The notes under the pieces were generated by a model. That model was given only the letters and a program-made list of their open reading frames with translations. It did no database searches and had not been told where the DNA came from. Position numbers and translations under genes: made by a program. A stretch of 64,000 nt of DNA, taken from assembly GCA_937923405.1 (NCBI GenBank), contig CALDUY010000017.1, positions 124,001-188,000 on the forward strand, read 5' to 3'. Positions 45,915 to 55,097 of this stretch are shown one piece after another. Each line of letters opens with the position of its first letter. Position 1 is the stretch's first letter. This DNA is from an uncultured Gemmataceae bacterium. GTDB taxonomy: Bacteria > Planctomycetota > Planctomycetia > Gemmatales > Gemmataceae.

Positions 45915-46011
45915 GAGGGCTGCGAGCGATTCGCTTCACTTCAGCCAGGCATCGGCGACCCTCTTGCCCCACTGTGACAAGAACAGAACCACAGCCCAAA
46001 GATAGGAAGAG

Positions 46012-46725
46012 TCACTTCTTTTTCTTGTCAGACTGGTTGATCTTTCGCAGGGCATCGGTGGCGGCTTTCTTCAAGGCCTTGTTTCGCTGCTTGCCTTCGC
46101 TGACCGATTTGAGCGCTTCGATCGCCGCCGTGTCCTCGGGCTTGGCCACCGCTCCCAGAGCGATGGCCGCGTCCAGGCGCACGTCATCATCAGCGAGGTT
46201 TTTGCCTTTGCCGCCTTTGGGAGAGCGGATCTTGCCCGTGACGACGTCGGTCAGGACGGGTACGGCTTTGCGAGCCTGTAGGCCGATCTTGGCCAGTCCC
46301 TGGGCGGCTTTCTTGCGGATGGTGCTGTCGCGGTTGGGATCCTTGACCGTGGCAGTCAAGGCATCGATGCTTGCCGGACCGATGTTGCTCAGGGCTTCGA
46401 CTGCGGCCAGCTGCACTTCTTTCTTGTCGTCGTTGAGCAGCAGAGTCAGTGCGGGGACCGCCTCTTTGGCGTCGGGACCGATTTTGCCCAGCGCCTGAGC
46501 GGAAAAACGTCGGACAAACAGATCCTTGTCCTTAGTCGCCGTGATCAGACTGGAAATGGCTGGTTTGGCTTCGATGCCCAGTTCGCCCAATTCCTTGGCA
46601 GCAGCGCGACGCACGTCGCTGTCGGCATCCTTGAGTTTTTGTGCCAGCTCACGCACCTCGGCGGCATCGATGAATGAGACTAAACAGATGCTTAATGTGA
46701 GAGATCCTAGGATGGTGATACGCAT
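46012..46725 (-). CDS. Exported HEAT-repeat protein
   Basis: The 237-residue product has a signal peptide (ILGSLTLSICLVSFIDAAE) and then four or five HEAT repeats of about 36-38 residues (for example DSDVRRAAAKELGELGIEA and EVQLAAVEALSNIGPASIDA), ending in a lysine-rich tail. HEAT solenoids bind other proteins; the exported location suggests periplasmic partners. The kinase gene at 46816-48243 lies 90 bases upstream on the same strand, so the two probably form one unit in which the HEAT protein might present or modulate kinase targets; that is inference. Confidence 0.82.
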   Translation of the reverse strand: MRITILGSLTLSICLVSFIDAAEVRELAQKLKDADSDVRRAAAKELGELGIEAKPAISSLITATKDKDLFVRRFSAQALGKIGPDAKEAVPALTLLLNDDKKEVQLAAVEALSNIGPASIDALTATVKDPNRDSTIRKKAAQGLAKIGLQARKAVPVLTDVVTGKIRSPKGGKGKNLADDDVRLDAAIALGAVAKPEDTAAIEALKSVSEGKQRNKALKKAATDALRKINQSDKKKK

Positions 46726-46815
46726 CTTCTCTACTTCCTCTTACAAGGGGGGAATTCCAGGCGAGAGTAGTTTCCAAGGATCGAACCCGGAGATCGGGCT
46801 ACGGTTTCGCCACGC

Positions 46816-48243
46816 TCACACGGGGAAAAGTTTGCGAAGCAGGGCGAGGATAGCGCCGGCAATGACGACGGCCAACCCCAGCAGAATGGCGAACAGGGGC
46901 CAAGCTGGCTTGGAAGGCGGCTCCTTAGCAGCAAGAGAATCCACAGGCACGGCCAGGATGGGCGGCTCTTCTGGTGGGGGCAAGTAGGGAGCAAACTCGA
47001 CGAGTTCGGCCAACGGTTTGAGGGCCTGCTCAGAGGAGGGCCGCCGCGCCAAGGCGTTTTCCGGCAGCGTGCCTTCCTGCAAGCGGGCGATGATCGTTCC
47101 GGTGGTCAGGCGGGTGGCGAACGGTCGACCTGCTCGGTTCTTGTAGTGAACGATCCATTCCTCCTCGCCAGGCTCGCTGGAGCGTTCTGGCGAGGGAGTT
47201 GCTTCTGGGTCGAGTTTAGTCGGCTCACCAGGAGTCATGCACGCCTGCACCCAAGGATCGCTGCGGGCCAGGTCGGGGTCGGCAAAACTTGGTACCGCCA
47301 CCGACAAACGCGACCGTTCCAGATCGATGATGAGTTCGCTGGCGGTTTGATAGCGATCGCGTGGCTGTCGGGCCAGCATCCGTCCCAGGATCACGTCCAG
47401 CGTCGAGGGAATATTTTCCTGCAAGGCGCTGGCGGGCCGGAAGTATCCCTTGTTCTTCAGCTCGACGATTTCCAAATGATTCTCGCCAGGAAACGGCAAC
47501 TTGCCAGTCAGCAGGTGATACAGGGTCGCCCCCAGAGCGTAGATGTCGCTGCGTCCGTCGGCGTACTTGGCGTTGACCGCTTGTTCATACGGCATGTAGG
47601 CGGTGGTGCCGAACCCCTGGCGAGCTTGGGTTAGATGGCTGGCCTCGTCGGTGCGTTTGGATAGGCCCAGATCGCCCAACTTGGCAATCCCCGACCGCGT
47701 GATCAGGATGTTATCCGGCTTGATGTCGCGGTGGACGATGTTGCGGGAATGGGCATGTTCCAGGGCGCGGGCGATGTCCATGGCGATGTGAACCGCGTCG
47801 CCGACCGACAGATGGCCCAATTGGCTGAGCAACGTCTGAGCGCTGGGGCCGTCTACATACTCCAGCACTAGGTAATGCTTGCCGGTCTGACGATCCTGCC
47901 CAGCGGCCAACGTGCGAACAATGTTTGGATGGTTCAACATCGCGCCGCTCTTGGCTTCGCGGTAGAAGCGGTCGATGTAGTTTTGATTGGTGACGAGGCT
48001 GTCGTTGAGGATCTTCAGGGCGACGTGGCGTTTGCCCTTGGTATCGTAGGCCAAGTAGACCGCTCCCATACCGCCCTCGCCGAGTTTGCGTAGGACGCGA
48101 TAATCCCCCAGGGCGCGCGGCTCCTGAGCCTCGACCGTGGTAGAGGCCGAACGGTTCGCCGGATTGCTAGATCCGTTTCGGGGAGGCTCGCCCGGAGGGC
48201 AGGAGACCGCCGCCTGAGAGGGATCCAGGTGGGTCTTTTCCAT
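46816..48243 (-). CDS. Membrane-anchored Ser/Thr protein kinase with GYF-like domain
   Basis: The first ATG (48243) gives 475 residues; the frame itself opens with a GTG at 48318. The kinase domain is intact: KLGEGGMGAVYLA, VALKIL, catalytic loop IVHRDIKPDNILI, then GDLGLSK (DLG in place of DFG) and FGTTAYMPYEQA. A GYF_2-like segment follows (EWIVHYKNRAGRPFATRLTT, then GTLPENALARR), and a single membrane helix closes the protein (PLFAILLGLAVVIAGAILAL). It is a signalling kinase with cytoplasmic catalytic part. The HEAT protein gene lies downstream. The substrate is unknown. Confidence 0.92.
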   Translation of the reverse strand: MEKTHLDPSQAAVSCPPGEPPRNGSSNPANRSASTTVEAQEPRALGDYRVLRKLGEGGMGAVYLAYDTKGKRHVALKILNDSLVTNQNYIDRFYREAKSGAMLNHPNIVRTLAAGQDRQTGKHYLVLEYVDGPSAQTLLSQLGHLSVGDAVHIAMDIARALEHAHSRNIVHRDIKPDNILITRSGIAKLGDLGLSKRTDEASHLTQARQGFGTTAYMPYEQAVNAKYADGRSDIYALGATLYHLLTGKLPFPGENHLEIVELKNKGYFRPASALQENIPSTLDVILGRMLARQPRDRYQTASELIIDLERSRLSVAVPSFADPDLARSDPWVQACMTPGEPTKLDPEATPSPERSSEPGEEEWIVHYKNRAGRPFATRLTTGTIIARLQEGTLPENALARRPSSEQALKPLAELVEFAPYLPPPEEPPILAVPVDSLAAKEPPSKPAWPLFAILLGLAVVIAGAILALLRKLFPV

Positions 48244-48466
48244 GAGCAGGTTTTTGTCTGTCCAGTCTTTCGTGTACCCCTCCGAGACCGGACGCGGTGT
48301 CTGGAAGTAAGCAAGCACGTTAGCCCGCGAAAGACCTGGGGGAGGTGCATCGCGAGAGTGACAGCTAGCTCGTTTTCCGTAAAGATGGACCTGATCTAAC
48401 TCTACCGCGTCTCTGACTCAGGAGCAACGAGAAAGCGCGGAAATATTACTGCTGTTGTACCGAGAA

Positions 48467-49372
48467 TCATTCCAGTTGTCCCGCACGCAAGCCATTAGCA
48501 CGGAGAATGATCTCAGGCACTGCCGGATCTCGCGACAGTACACCGCCTAATCGACGCACGATGATGACTTCCTCGTTGCCTGAGCCGACGGTCTCGACGC
48601 CGACCGGCTCGCCGGCTTTGTCCTCGGCCCAGACGGTCACAGAGGTGCCTTGTCGTAAGCACAAGTGCAACCGGCGATAACTGTACTCCGCATCATCGAG
48701 ATACTGATGCGCTCCATCGCGAATCGCTTGAACCACGGTGAGAGGTCGGCCATCGGCCTGTCGCGGCAGTTGCATCCGCAATAAGGCGGGGCGGGCCTTC
48801 AGCCAGGCGCGATACTGCCGCCCCCAAATGCCAGGACGAACCAGGGTGATAAAGTGCGGCCAATCCAGCGCGTCCAATTCGTCAGCGCTCAGGCTGAAAA
48901 AGCCCAGGCCGGGTACCAGAAGTTTTCCCGGATCGGACTTCACTTTGCCTGTGCGATCGAAAAAGGAATCGACCAGTCCGACCCGTCCGTCGAGCCAGGC
49001 CCCGAGGCAAACCCAATGCTCCCCGTCACGGATGCACGGTAGCAAAAAAGCTCCTTGGGCAAACTCGGCAGCCAGACTATCGAGAAACTCTCGGGTGGAC
49101 TGGCGTCGTGGCTTGCGTAGTTGCCGAGTCTCCAGACCGAACCGCCGCAGGCAGGTGCGCAGGGCCGCTGGGGTCGTACCTTCGTTATTCCGAATCTCCA
49201 GAATCGCTTCCAGAGTGGAGGTTGGTAGCGTCAACCCGCCCAGCAACAGGCCGTGCCGAATCGCTGCCGCCCCACAGGTTTGTAGGTCGGGTTGCCGGGC
49301 AAACGAGCGGCGAATTCGATCATATCCGGACGGAAACGGATGTACCGTCAACAATTGCGAGAGATCGCGCAT
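48467..49372 (-). CDS. Free-standing C39-like cysteine peptidase
   Basis: The 301-residue protein has a papain-like peptidase C39 pattern: C33 in LQTCGAAAIRHGLLLGG, H119 in DGEHWVCLGAWLDG and D135 in RVGLVDSFFDR, in the right order and spacing. C39 peptidases usually form the N-terminal domain of ABC exporters and cut leader peptides at a double glycine; here no ABC part is attached. The C-terminal 130 residues (from about 175) form a separate unrecognised domain with LTVVQAIRDGAHQYLDDAEY and GTSVTVWAEDKAGEPV. The upstream 92-residue gene ends 18 bases before its start, so the two are probably coexpressed. Confidence 0.65.
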   Translation of the reverse strand: MRDLSQLLTVHPFPSGYDRIRRSFARQPDLQTCGAAAIRHGLLLGGLTLPTSTLEAILEIRNNEGTTPAALRTCLRRFGLETRQLRKPRRQSTREFLDSLAAEFAQGAFLLPCIRDGEHWVCLGAWLDGRVGLVDSFFDRTGKVKSDPGKLLVPGLGFFSLSADELDALDWPHFITLVRPGIWGRQYRAWLKARPALLRMQLPRQADGRPLTVVQAIRDGAHQYLDDAEYSYRRLHLCLRQGTSVTVWAEDKAGEPVGVETVGSGNEEVIIVRRLGGVLSRDPAVPEIILRANGLRAGQLE

Positions 49373-49390
49373 CGGAGGCGGCTCCTCACC

Positions 49391-49669
49391 TTAAATCAGC
49401 TGAGTTGCCACGATGGCGTCGAGACGGAAAACGTACTCGGGGACATCGGCATTGTCGTGACCATCTTCACCGGTCGGACCGTCGCGCACGATCAGCACGC
49501 CGGTCTCTTCATGAAACTCAAATTCATCTCGCGCGGTGAACTCCCATGGTTCGGCGATGCCGGACACATACAGTTGAATCGCTTCGTACACATAATCCGA
49601 GTTACGCAGGAAGCTGAGTTGCTGCTTCATGTGGTCGCTGAACGAGGGGGAAAGCGTCTTCCGGGCCAC
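49391..49669 (-). CDS. Hypothetical 92-aa partner of the C39-like peptidase
   Basis: A strong GGGAGGTG site precedes the GTG at 49669. The 92-residue product is acidic, with the segments LSFLRNSDYVYEAIQLYVSG and EFHEETGVLIVRDGPTGED, and ends DAIVATQLI. No signal peptide, double-glycine leader or cysteine is present, so it is not an obvious C39 substrate. It may be a chaperone, inhibitor or regulator of the adjacent peptidase; that is inference from the 18-base spacing alone. Confidence 0.6.
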   Translation of the reverse strand: MARKTLSPSFSDHMKQQLSFLRNSDYVYEAIQLYVSGIAEPWEFTARDEFEFHEETGVLIVRDGPTGEDGHDNADVPEYVFRLDAIVATQLI

Positions 49670-49910
49670 GGCCCACCTCCCTGTCCCAGTGGGAGCAACA
49701 TCTCTTGGTTGGCACTAGCATTCTATGCACCCGGCGAGAGGCGGCGCTACCACGGTTGAGGATCTTGGAGCCAAAATTCTGGCAACTTGTACTAGGGAAC
49801 AAAATATCGATTCGCTAACTGCTGACACAGTAAGTGGTTGCGTCGAACTTTCCTACGCTAGGCTTGGCTCAGACGAGTTCTTCTCTTCAGAAACCGTGTT
49901 CCAACCCCTC

Positions 49911-51785
49911 TCAGGGTTTTCCCGGTCGCGGCGGTCCTCCCCTCGGCGGAAACCTTGGCGCGGGAAACAGTTTGTTGATCTGATCTGTCAAAATGGTCTC
50001 ATCGATCTCTCCAGTTTTACTTCGATCAGCCGCATCGAACAGTTTTTCCAACTCTTCGAGAAATCGTTCCTGAGAAACTTTGCCCGATTTACCTGCCTTC
50101 TCCACGATCACTTTGGCCAGTTGTTCGCCGAGTGTGGGGAACCCTCCTGGCGGACGTTGACCTAGGAAACGAGGTCCAGGCATAATCTGGTCCAGGGCTT
50201 CCACTAAGGCCTTCTCGTCGAGTTCTTTCTTCTCCTCCGTGGTCAGCGAGACGAACCATTTTTGTGCTGCCGTGGTTAATTCTTTGCGTGCGAGTTTGCC
50301 ATCCTTGTCCACGTCGAGGGCGTTCAGGAGGGGCTTGGCAAGGAACAAGCCCGGGCCGAAACCGCCAGGAGGTGGACCAAAGCCGCCGCCCCCGCCGGGA
50401 GGTGGACCAAAGCCCATGCGAGGTATCGTTCCTTTGCGCTCTCCTTTCAACTGAGCCTGAATCGATTCAATCCGCTTGCTCACGAACGTCGGCACTTCCG
50501 GAGCCTGGGCGAACATCCCCCCCAGAGCGGGACCAGTCGATTCCCGGCGAGCCTGTTTGGCTTTACGCTCCTTGGCCAGAATCGGTCGAGTGACGGCAGT
50601 GACCCTAGCATAATCCTTGTTGATCCGCTCCAGGGGCATAGCCTGAGTGATGGCCTGTTCTAGATAGCCCTGATAGATCTTGAACACCTTTTCGTCAGCC
50701 AACAGCCGCTCAATCAGTCGGTTGCGATTAGGGTAGGGCTGGCGAATGCTTAGGTCCATCAACTGGTCCGCCGAACCGACGACGAGGAACATGCCAAACG
50801 CCAGATCCACGTCCCAAGGGATGAAGACGAAGCGATCGGTTTTTGGGTGGAGGTACAGATAGTAGTTACGCGACATGCCGATGAAACTGTCCATGTTGGA
50901 GAGGGCCACGTTCGCTGCCAGAAAGCGGAGAAAGGCATCGACATCGAGGAACGACTCAATCTGTCGGCGAAAAGTTCGCTCATCGGCTCGCTGCACAAGT
51001 TTAGTGAAGTCGATGAGTCGGCGTTTGGCGTTCTCGGTGGCTTCGGTTTTGGGTTGATAACTCTTTTCGTAAGGTTCCCAGTTCTCGCCCAGATAATCCA
51101 GGGCTCCGACTCGATCGGGTTTGAGTAGTAAGCCCTTGGCCGAGCCAAACCGCTCCTTGAGAAACGTCTTATCGACGGATTCGGCCAGGACGTATAGCCC
51201 GAGAAACTCTCGCTGCAGCTTGCCCGGAATGGTCAGGGTGACGGCGGCATAGGCTGTGCGTGGCGCCGGCACACCCAGCTCTCGGAACACCTGGTAGGCC
51301 AGTACCTCGCGAACCCCTGTGGTCTCCATCGCATTGTTGTTTAAGGTCAGTTTCTTCAGACCGTAGAAGTGCTGTTCCTCGACGTGTCGGTTGAGGTCGA
51401 TCTTGAAGGGACGTTTTAACTGCCCCTGCGATGAGATATAAGTGCCGCTGCCCTTGAAGCGGATCGCGACGTCGTTGAAGATCTGGTCGTCGATCTGGAG
51501 TCGGCCCTTGACGTACTCGAAATCCAGTCCGAACAGCCCGTGTGGTTTGCGGTCGTCGGAAGCCTCCCGATCCTTCTGTGGCTGTGGAGGTCGACCAAAT
51601 CTGCCTGGTCCAAACGGCATGGCATTGGTGCTGGGGTGCATTCGCTCCCAGTCTTTAGCCTCGATGGTCAGATGGATTGACCAGACCTTATCGAGACCGA
51701 ACACAGGGTGTGGCTTGGTCTCGGCCCTCGCGGGGTTACTTGCTATCCCCAAAATCACCACTAATCCGAGCCACTGGGTTGGCAT
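49911..51785 (-). CDS. Exported CotH-family kinase with EF-hand domain
   Basis: The ATG at 51785 follows AGGGAG and starts the signal peptide (WLGLVVILGIASNPARA), giving 624 residues. The CotH part contains VAIRFKGSGTYISSQGQLKR, KKLTLNNNAMETTGVREVLA and DSFIGMSRNYYLYLHPKTDR with FVFIPWDVDLAFG. CotH proteins are secreted atypical kinases in spore-forming bacteria and are widespread in planctomycetes. A proline/glycine-rich linker (GFGPPPGGGGGFGPPPGG) precedes two EF-hand-like loops (DVDKDGKLARKE and DRSKTGEIDE). Calcium may regulate or stabilise it. The phosphorylated partner is unknown. Confidence 0.85.
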   Translation of the reverse strand: MPTQWLGLVVILGIASNPARAETKPHPVFGLDKVWSIHLTIEAKDWERMHPSTNAMPFGPGRFGRPPQPQKDREASDDRKPHGLFGLDFEYVKGRLQIDDQIFNDVAIRFKGSGTYISSQGQLKRPFKIDLNRHVEEQHFYGLKKLTLNNNAMETTGVREVLAYQVFRELGVPAPRTAYAAVTLTIPGKLQREFLGLYVLAESVDKTFLKERFGSAKGLLLKPDRVGALDYLGENWEPYEKSYQPKTEATENAKRRLIDFTKLVQRADERTFRRQIESFLDVDAFLRFLAANVALSNMDSFIGMSRNYYLYLHPKTDRFVFIPWDVDLAFGMFLVVGSADQLMDLSIRQPYPNRNRLIERLLADEKVFKIYQGYLEQAITQAMPLERINKDYARVTAVTRPILAKERKAKQARRESTGPALGGMFAQAPEVPTFVSKRIESIQAQLKGERKGTIPRMGFGPPPGGGGGFGPPPGGFGPGLFLAKPLLNALDVDKDGKLARKELTTAAQKWFVSLTTEEKKELDEKALVEALDQIMPGPRFLGQRPPGGFPTLGEQLAKVIVEKAGKSGKVSQERFLEELEKLFDAADRSKTGEIDETILTDQINKLFPAPRFPPRGGPPRPGKP

Positions 51786-52103
51786 GCCGATCTCCCTGGT
51801 CAAAACGAGTGGCCGATCCATCTCTCGGAACATCTTGCGAGGAGTTGGAGGGCTTCCTCCAGGCAAAAACACCGAATCCTAACAAGAGTGTCATCATTTT
51901 TTCACACTACTCTGAGGAAGCATCTCGGTCGGGAAAGTAAGTGCCAGATCTGTTGAGAGGAAAAAATTCTTGTTCCAGCAGAATCCGTCCAAGTAAAAGA
52001 TTCACGGAAGAAGCGAAATTCGGAGTTTTTCGTCCAATCGCATGCTAGGAGAGATTCTAAAGAGAATTGATTCAACTCTCATCCTCGGAGCTGGAAGCCT
52101 GAC
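51786..52103. other. Divergent intergenic region
   Basis: These 318 bases separate the CotH gene and the pseudokinase gene. I see no convincing promoter pair, terminator or RNA gene in it. Confidence 0.4.
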
Positions 52104-53366
52104 ATGGCCACCCTCGCTAACTCTCGTGCCGATTTGCTGCGCACCCTGGAACAGTTTGCCCTATTGACGCCCGAACAACTCGCTAAAGCTCGAAACTTGT
52201 CCGGTGGAGTGCGGGAGGTGCTCACCTCCCTGGTTCAGCAAGGATTGTTGACTCGGTTCCAGGCCGATGCGATCGAGCGCGGAACCGCTGAGCAACTGCG
52301 GTTTGCCAACTTCACCCTGGTGGACATTCTCGGCGATGGGGCGATGGGCACCGTCTACAAAGCGCTTTCGACTCGTGATGGCAATCTGTATGCTTTGCGG
52401 ACCGTGCCGCGGAAGAACGTCGTCAATCTCAAAGCGGTCCTCGACAAGGTTGAGGCCTTGAAGCAAGTACGGCATCCGCGCGTCAGCGCCATGGTAGCCG
52501 TCGGGGCGCAGGGCGACCGTGTTTACATGGCCTGGCCGTACCTCGATGGCGGCATCAAGCTGGATGAAGTGATTCATCGACAGGGGCGGTTGCCGGCCAA
52601 ACAGTCGGTTCAGGTGGCGCTGCAAGTGGCCTCGGGGCTGCAGGCCTATCATCAGCATGAGTTGTTCCACGGCCTGCTCAAACCGGGCGACATCCTGATC
52701 GGCTCCGATCGTCGCGTTCGCATCCTGGATTTCGGCGTCGGCTTTCTGCTGACCTGCGAACGAGGTAAGTCGCTGCTGAGCACCATGACCAACGGTAAGG
52801 CGTTGGCTCGCGGCCTGGATTGTGCCAGTCCTGAATCGATCGTCGATCCGCTGCAACGAACCGTGTTCGGCGATCAGTACAGCCTGGGCTGCGTGATGTA
52901 TTTCTGTTTGACGGGGCAGTTTCCCTTCCCAGACAAAAACCCGGTCAAGAAGATGCTCGGCCATCAGTTCGAGCAGGCGGTTCCCATCAAGGAACTGGCT
53001 CCGGAGACGCCGCCCAAACTGGTGGCGATCGTCGAGCGGTTGTTGGCCAAGCTACCCGAAGAACGTTATGCGTCGACAGACGATCTAGTAGCGGAGCTTC
53101 AGGCGGTATCCTCGAATACTCGGGGAGCGTCGGTGCCGGCCAACTGGACTCCACCGCCCAAACCAGTGCTGAAGCCGTCGGCGTTACTGGCCAAGGAGCC
53201 TCCGCGAGTCGACCTCGACCCACCCACTGAGGCGGAACCGCCGCCGCCGCCCGCAGCGGCTGCATCTTCGTCTTCGCCGGTGGCCCAGTTTCCGTGGGGC
53301 TTTCTCCTCGCTGCCACACTGGCGGGGGTTGGAACGGCTTTGGCGATGACGTTTCTGAAAGGCTGA
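52104..53366 (+). CDS. Membrane-anchored pseudokinase (Ser/Thr kinase fold)
   Basis: The 420-residue protein has an N-terminal helical region, a kinase-like domain (about 72-330), a proline-rich linker and a C-terminal membrane helix (WGFLLAATLAGVGTALAMTF). The glycine loop is LGDGAMGTV and DFG is kept (D209-G211). The invariant lysine of the third strand is arginine (R99 in YALRTVPR), and the catalytic loop HRDxKxxN reads HGLLKPGD, with the catalytic aspartate replaced by leucine (L191). It should therefore be catalytically inactive or use another mechanism. It probably binds nucleotides or scaffolds other proteins. Confidence 0.85.
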   Translation: MATLANSRADLLRTLEQFALLTPEQLAKARNLSGGVREVLTSLVQQGLLTRFQADAIERGTAEQLRFANFTLVDILGDGAMGTVYKALSTRDGNLYALRTVPRKNVVNLKAVLDKVEALKQVRHPRVSAMVAVGAQGDRVYMAWPYLDGGIKLDEVIHRQGRLPAKQSVQVALQVASGLQAYHQHELFHGLLKPGDILIGSDRRVRILDFGVGFLLTCERGKSLLSTMTNGKALARGLDCASPESIVDPLQRTVFGDQYSLGCVMYFCLTGQFPFPDKNPVKKMLGHQFEQAVPIKELAPETPPKLVAIVERLLAKLPEERYASTDDLVAELQAVSSNTRGASVPANWTPPPKPVLKPSALLAKEPPRVDLDPPTEAEPPPPPAAAASSSSPVAQFPWGFLLAATLAGVGTALAMTFLKG

Positions 53367-53445
53367 TGAGTAATTCACGGCTCCCGGTAGCATTCCCCTG
53401 GCATGATCGGCTACAATGGCGCTGTCAAATTCGGGAGACGCGATC

Positions 53446-54651
53446 ATGCCGGAGTTTACCTACGAAGCCATGGGAGCCAGTGGCACGCGCAGCCAGGGCA
53501 CCCTGGTGGCCAATAGCGAACGCGAAGTGATGGCCATGTTGGATGCGCGAGGGCTATTCCCTCTGCGCATCGCGCCGAAGAAGGCCCAACTTGGGGGGCT
53601 TGGTGGCCGCAAGGTCAGCAGCGGTAAACTGGCCACGTTGTATTCGCAGTTAGCCGACCTGCTGCATTCTGGCGTGCCGCTGCTCCGCAGTCTGGACATT
53701 CTCGAACGTCAGGCCACTAGCCCAGCTCTGGGCGAGGTGTTGCGCGAGATTCGTGCTCGCGTCGCCGACGGCTCGGGCTTGGCCGAGGCCATGGCCCAAC
53801 ATCCGCGCGTCTTCAACGAACTCGCCGTCAGCATGGTGCGTGCCGGACAGGAGGGCGGCTTCCTCGAAGACGTGCTGCGCCGCATTGCCAACTTCACTGA
53901 GCATCAGGAAGACCTCAAGGCCAAAGTCACCGGAGCGATGGCCTATCCGATCTTCCTCGCCGTCGTCGGCTTCATCGTCCTGAACGTGCTGGTCATTTTC
54001 TTCGTGCCTCAGTTCAAGGACATCTTCTCTAAGCTGGAAGAGAAGGGCGAACTGCCCGGCCTGACGGTGTTCATCATCTGGCTCAGCTACATCATGCGGA
54101 ACTATCTGATCTTCGTGCTGGCCGGAGTAGCCCTGATCTATTACTTGGTCCGTCGCTGGGTCCGCACCGAGGAGGGGCGCCGCAAGTTCGACGGCATGTT
54201 GCTCCGCATCCCCGGCGCGGGCAAGATCTTCCTGAACCTGGCCATCTCTCGCTTCTCCCGCATCCTGGGTACGATGTTGCACAACGGCATTCCGATTCTG
54301 CAAGCGCTGCGCATCGCCAAGGACTCGACCGGCAATAAGGTGCTGTCCGACGCCATCGACCAGGCCGCCGAGAACGTCAAGGGCGGGGACAAACTCGCGG
54401 AACCCCTCGCTGCCTGCAAATTCTTCCCGCGCGACGTGATCGAAATTGTTGCGGTTGGTGAAGAGAGTAATAACCTCGAAAAAGTGCTAATTGATATTGC
54501 CGACGCTCTGGAAAAGCGGACTAGCCGACAGCTCGATCTGTTCGTGCGTCTGCTGGAACCGATCATGCTCCTGGTCATGGCCATCTTCACGCTGCTGATC
54601 GTCGCCGGGTTGCTCTTGCCTGTGTTCAAGATGTCTCAGGCGATTGGCTAG
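53446..54651 (+). CDS. Type II secretion / type IV pilus platform protein (GspF family)
   Basis: The ATG at 53446, after GGGAGACG, gives 401 residues. Two GspF repeats are visible: KLATLYSQLADLLHSGVPLL (first) and ISRFSRILGTMLHNGIPILQ (second), each with following membrane helices (PIFLAVVGFIVLNVLVIFFV and IMLLVMAIFTLLIVAGLLLP). Such proteins form the inner-membrane platform for pseudopilus or pilus assembly. Other gsp genes are not adjacent, so this may be an orphan gene serving DUF1559-type pseudopilins. The acyl-CoA thioesterase gene follows after 12 bases. Confidence 0.93.
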   Translation: MPEFTYEAMGASGTRSQGTLVANSEREVMAMLDARGLFPLRIAPKKAQLGGLGGRKVSSGKLATLYSQLADLLHSGVPLLRSLDILERQATSPALGEVLREIRARVADGSGLAEAMAQHPRVFNELAVSMVRAGQEGGFLEDVLRRIANFTEHQEDLKAKVTGAMAYPIFLAVVGFIVLNVLVIFFVPQFKDIFSKLEEKGELPGLTVFIIWLSYIMRNYLIFVLAGVALIYYLVRRWVRTEEGRRKFDGMLLRIPGAGKIFLNLAISRFSRILGTMLHNGIPILQALRIAKDSTGNKVLSDAIDQAAENVKGGDKLAEPLAACKFFPRDVIEIVAVGEESNNLEKVLIDIADALEKRTSRQLDLFVRLLEPIMLLVMAIFTLLIVAGLLLPVFKMSQAIG

Positions 54652-54663
54652 GTCGAGGAGCAT

Positions 54664-55074
54664 GTGTTTACGACAACTAGGATCGTCGAATTCGCCGATA
54701 CCGACATGGCCGGCATCGTCCACTTTGCCCAGTTCTTCCGCTACATGGAGGCTGCCGAGCATGCCTTTCTGCGGAGTCGAGGTATCGGGGTCTTCCTCGA
54801 CTGGCAAAAGGAGCGACTGACGTTTCCGCGCGTCAGTGCCTCGTGTGATTACCTCAAGCCAGCCCGGTTCGGCGAAGAGCTGACCATCGAGGTGACGATC
54901 GCTCACCTGGGACGCACCTCGATTCGCTATGCCTTCTCGATCCGTCGGGAGGCGGAGTTGCTCGCCACGGGCCAGGTGACGGCGGTTCTGTGTCGCCTGC
55001 GCGACGATCATTCCTTGGAGCCGTTTCCCTTTCCCGACGGACTGCGCGAACGGCTGCTGCACGGCTCAGGGTGA
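54664..55074 (+). CDS. Acyl-CoA thioesterase, 4HBT/YbgC family
   Basis: The 136-residue product is a hot-dog-fold thioesterase. The start is a GTG at 54664; an ATG three bases earlier is out of frame. The catalytic aspartate region is VEFADTDMAGIVHFAQFFRY, followed by the usual EAAEHAFLRSRGI helix and ends with a KPARFGEEL motif. It hydrolyses acyl-CoA or acyl-carrier thioesters; the acyl group is not evident. It lies between gspF and a glycerate kinase in a row of same-strand genes with short gaps. Confidence 0.9.
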   Translation: MFTTTRIVEFADTDMAGIVHFAQFFRYMEAAEHAFLRSRGIGVFLDWQKERLTFPRVSASCDYLKPARFGEELTIEVTIAHLGRTSIRYAFSIRREAELLATGQVTAVLCRLRDDHSLEPFPFPDGLRERLLHGSG

Positions 55075-55097
55075 TCCAGAAACGGGGGAGGCCAGCC

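Larger units (their letters stand above)
45481..46011. other. Leader region of the RND efflux operon
   Basis: These 531 bases hold a minus-strand terminator or attenuator (45556-45614) and a cluster of hairpins (45848-45914). No coding gene is supported; the short frames here have no ribosome site or conserved pattern. Confidence 0.5.
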
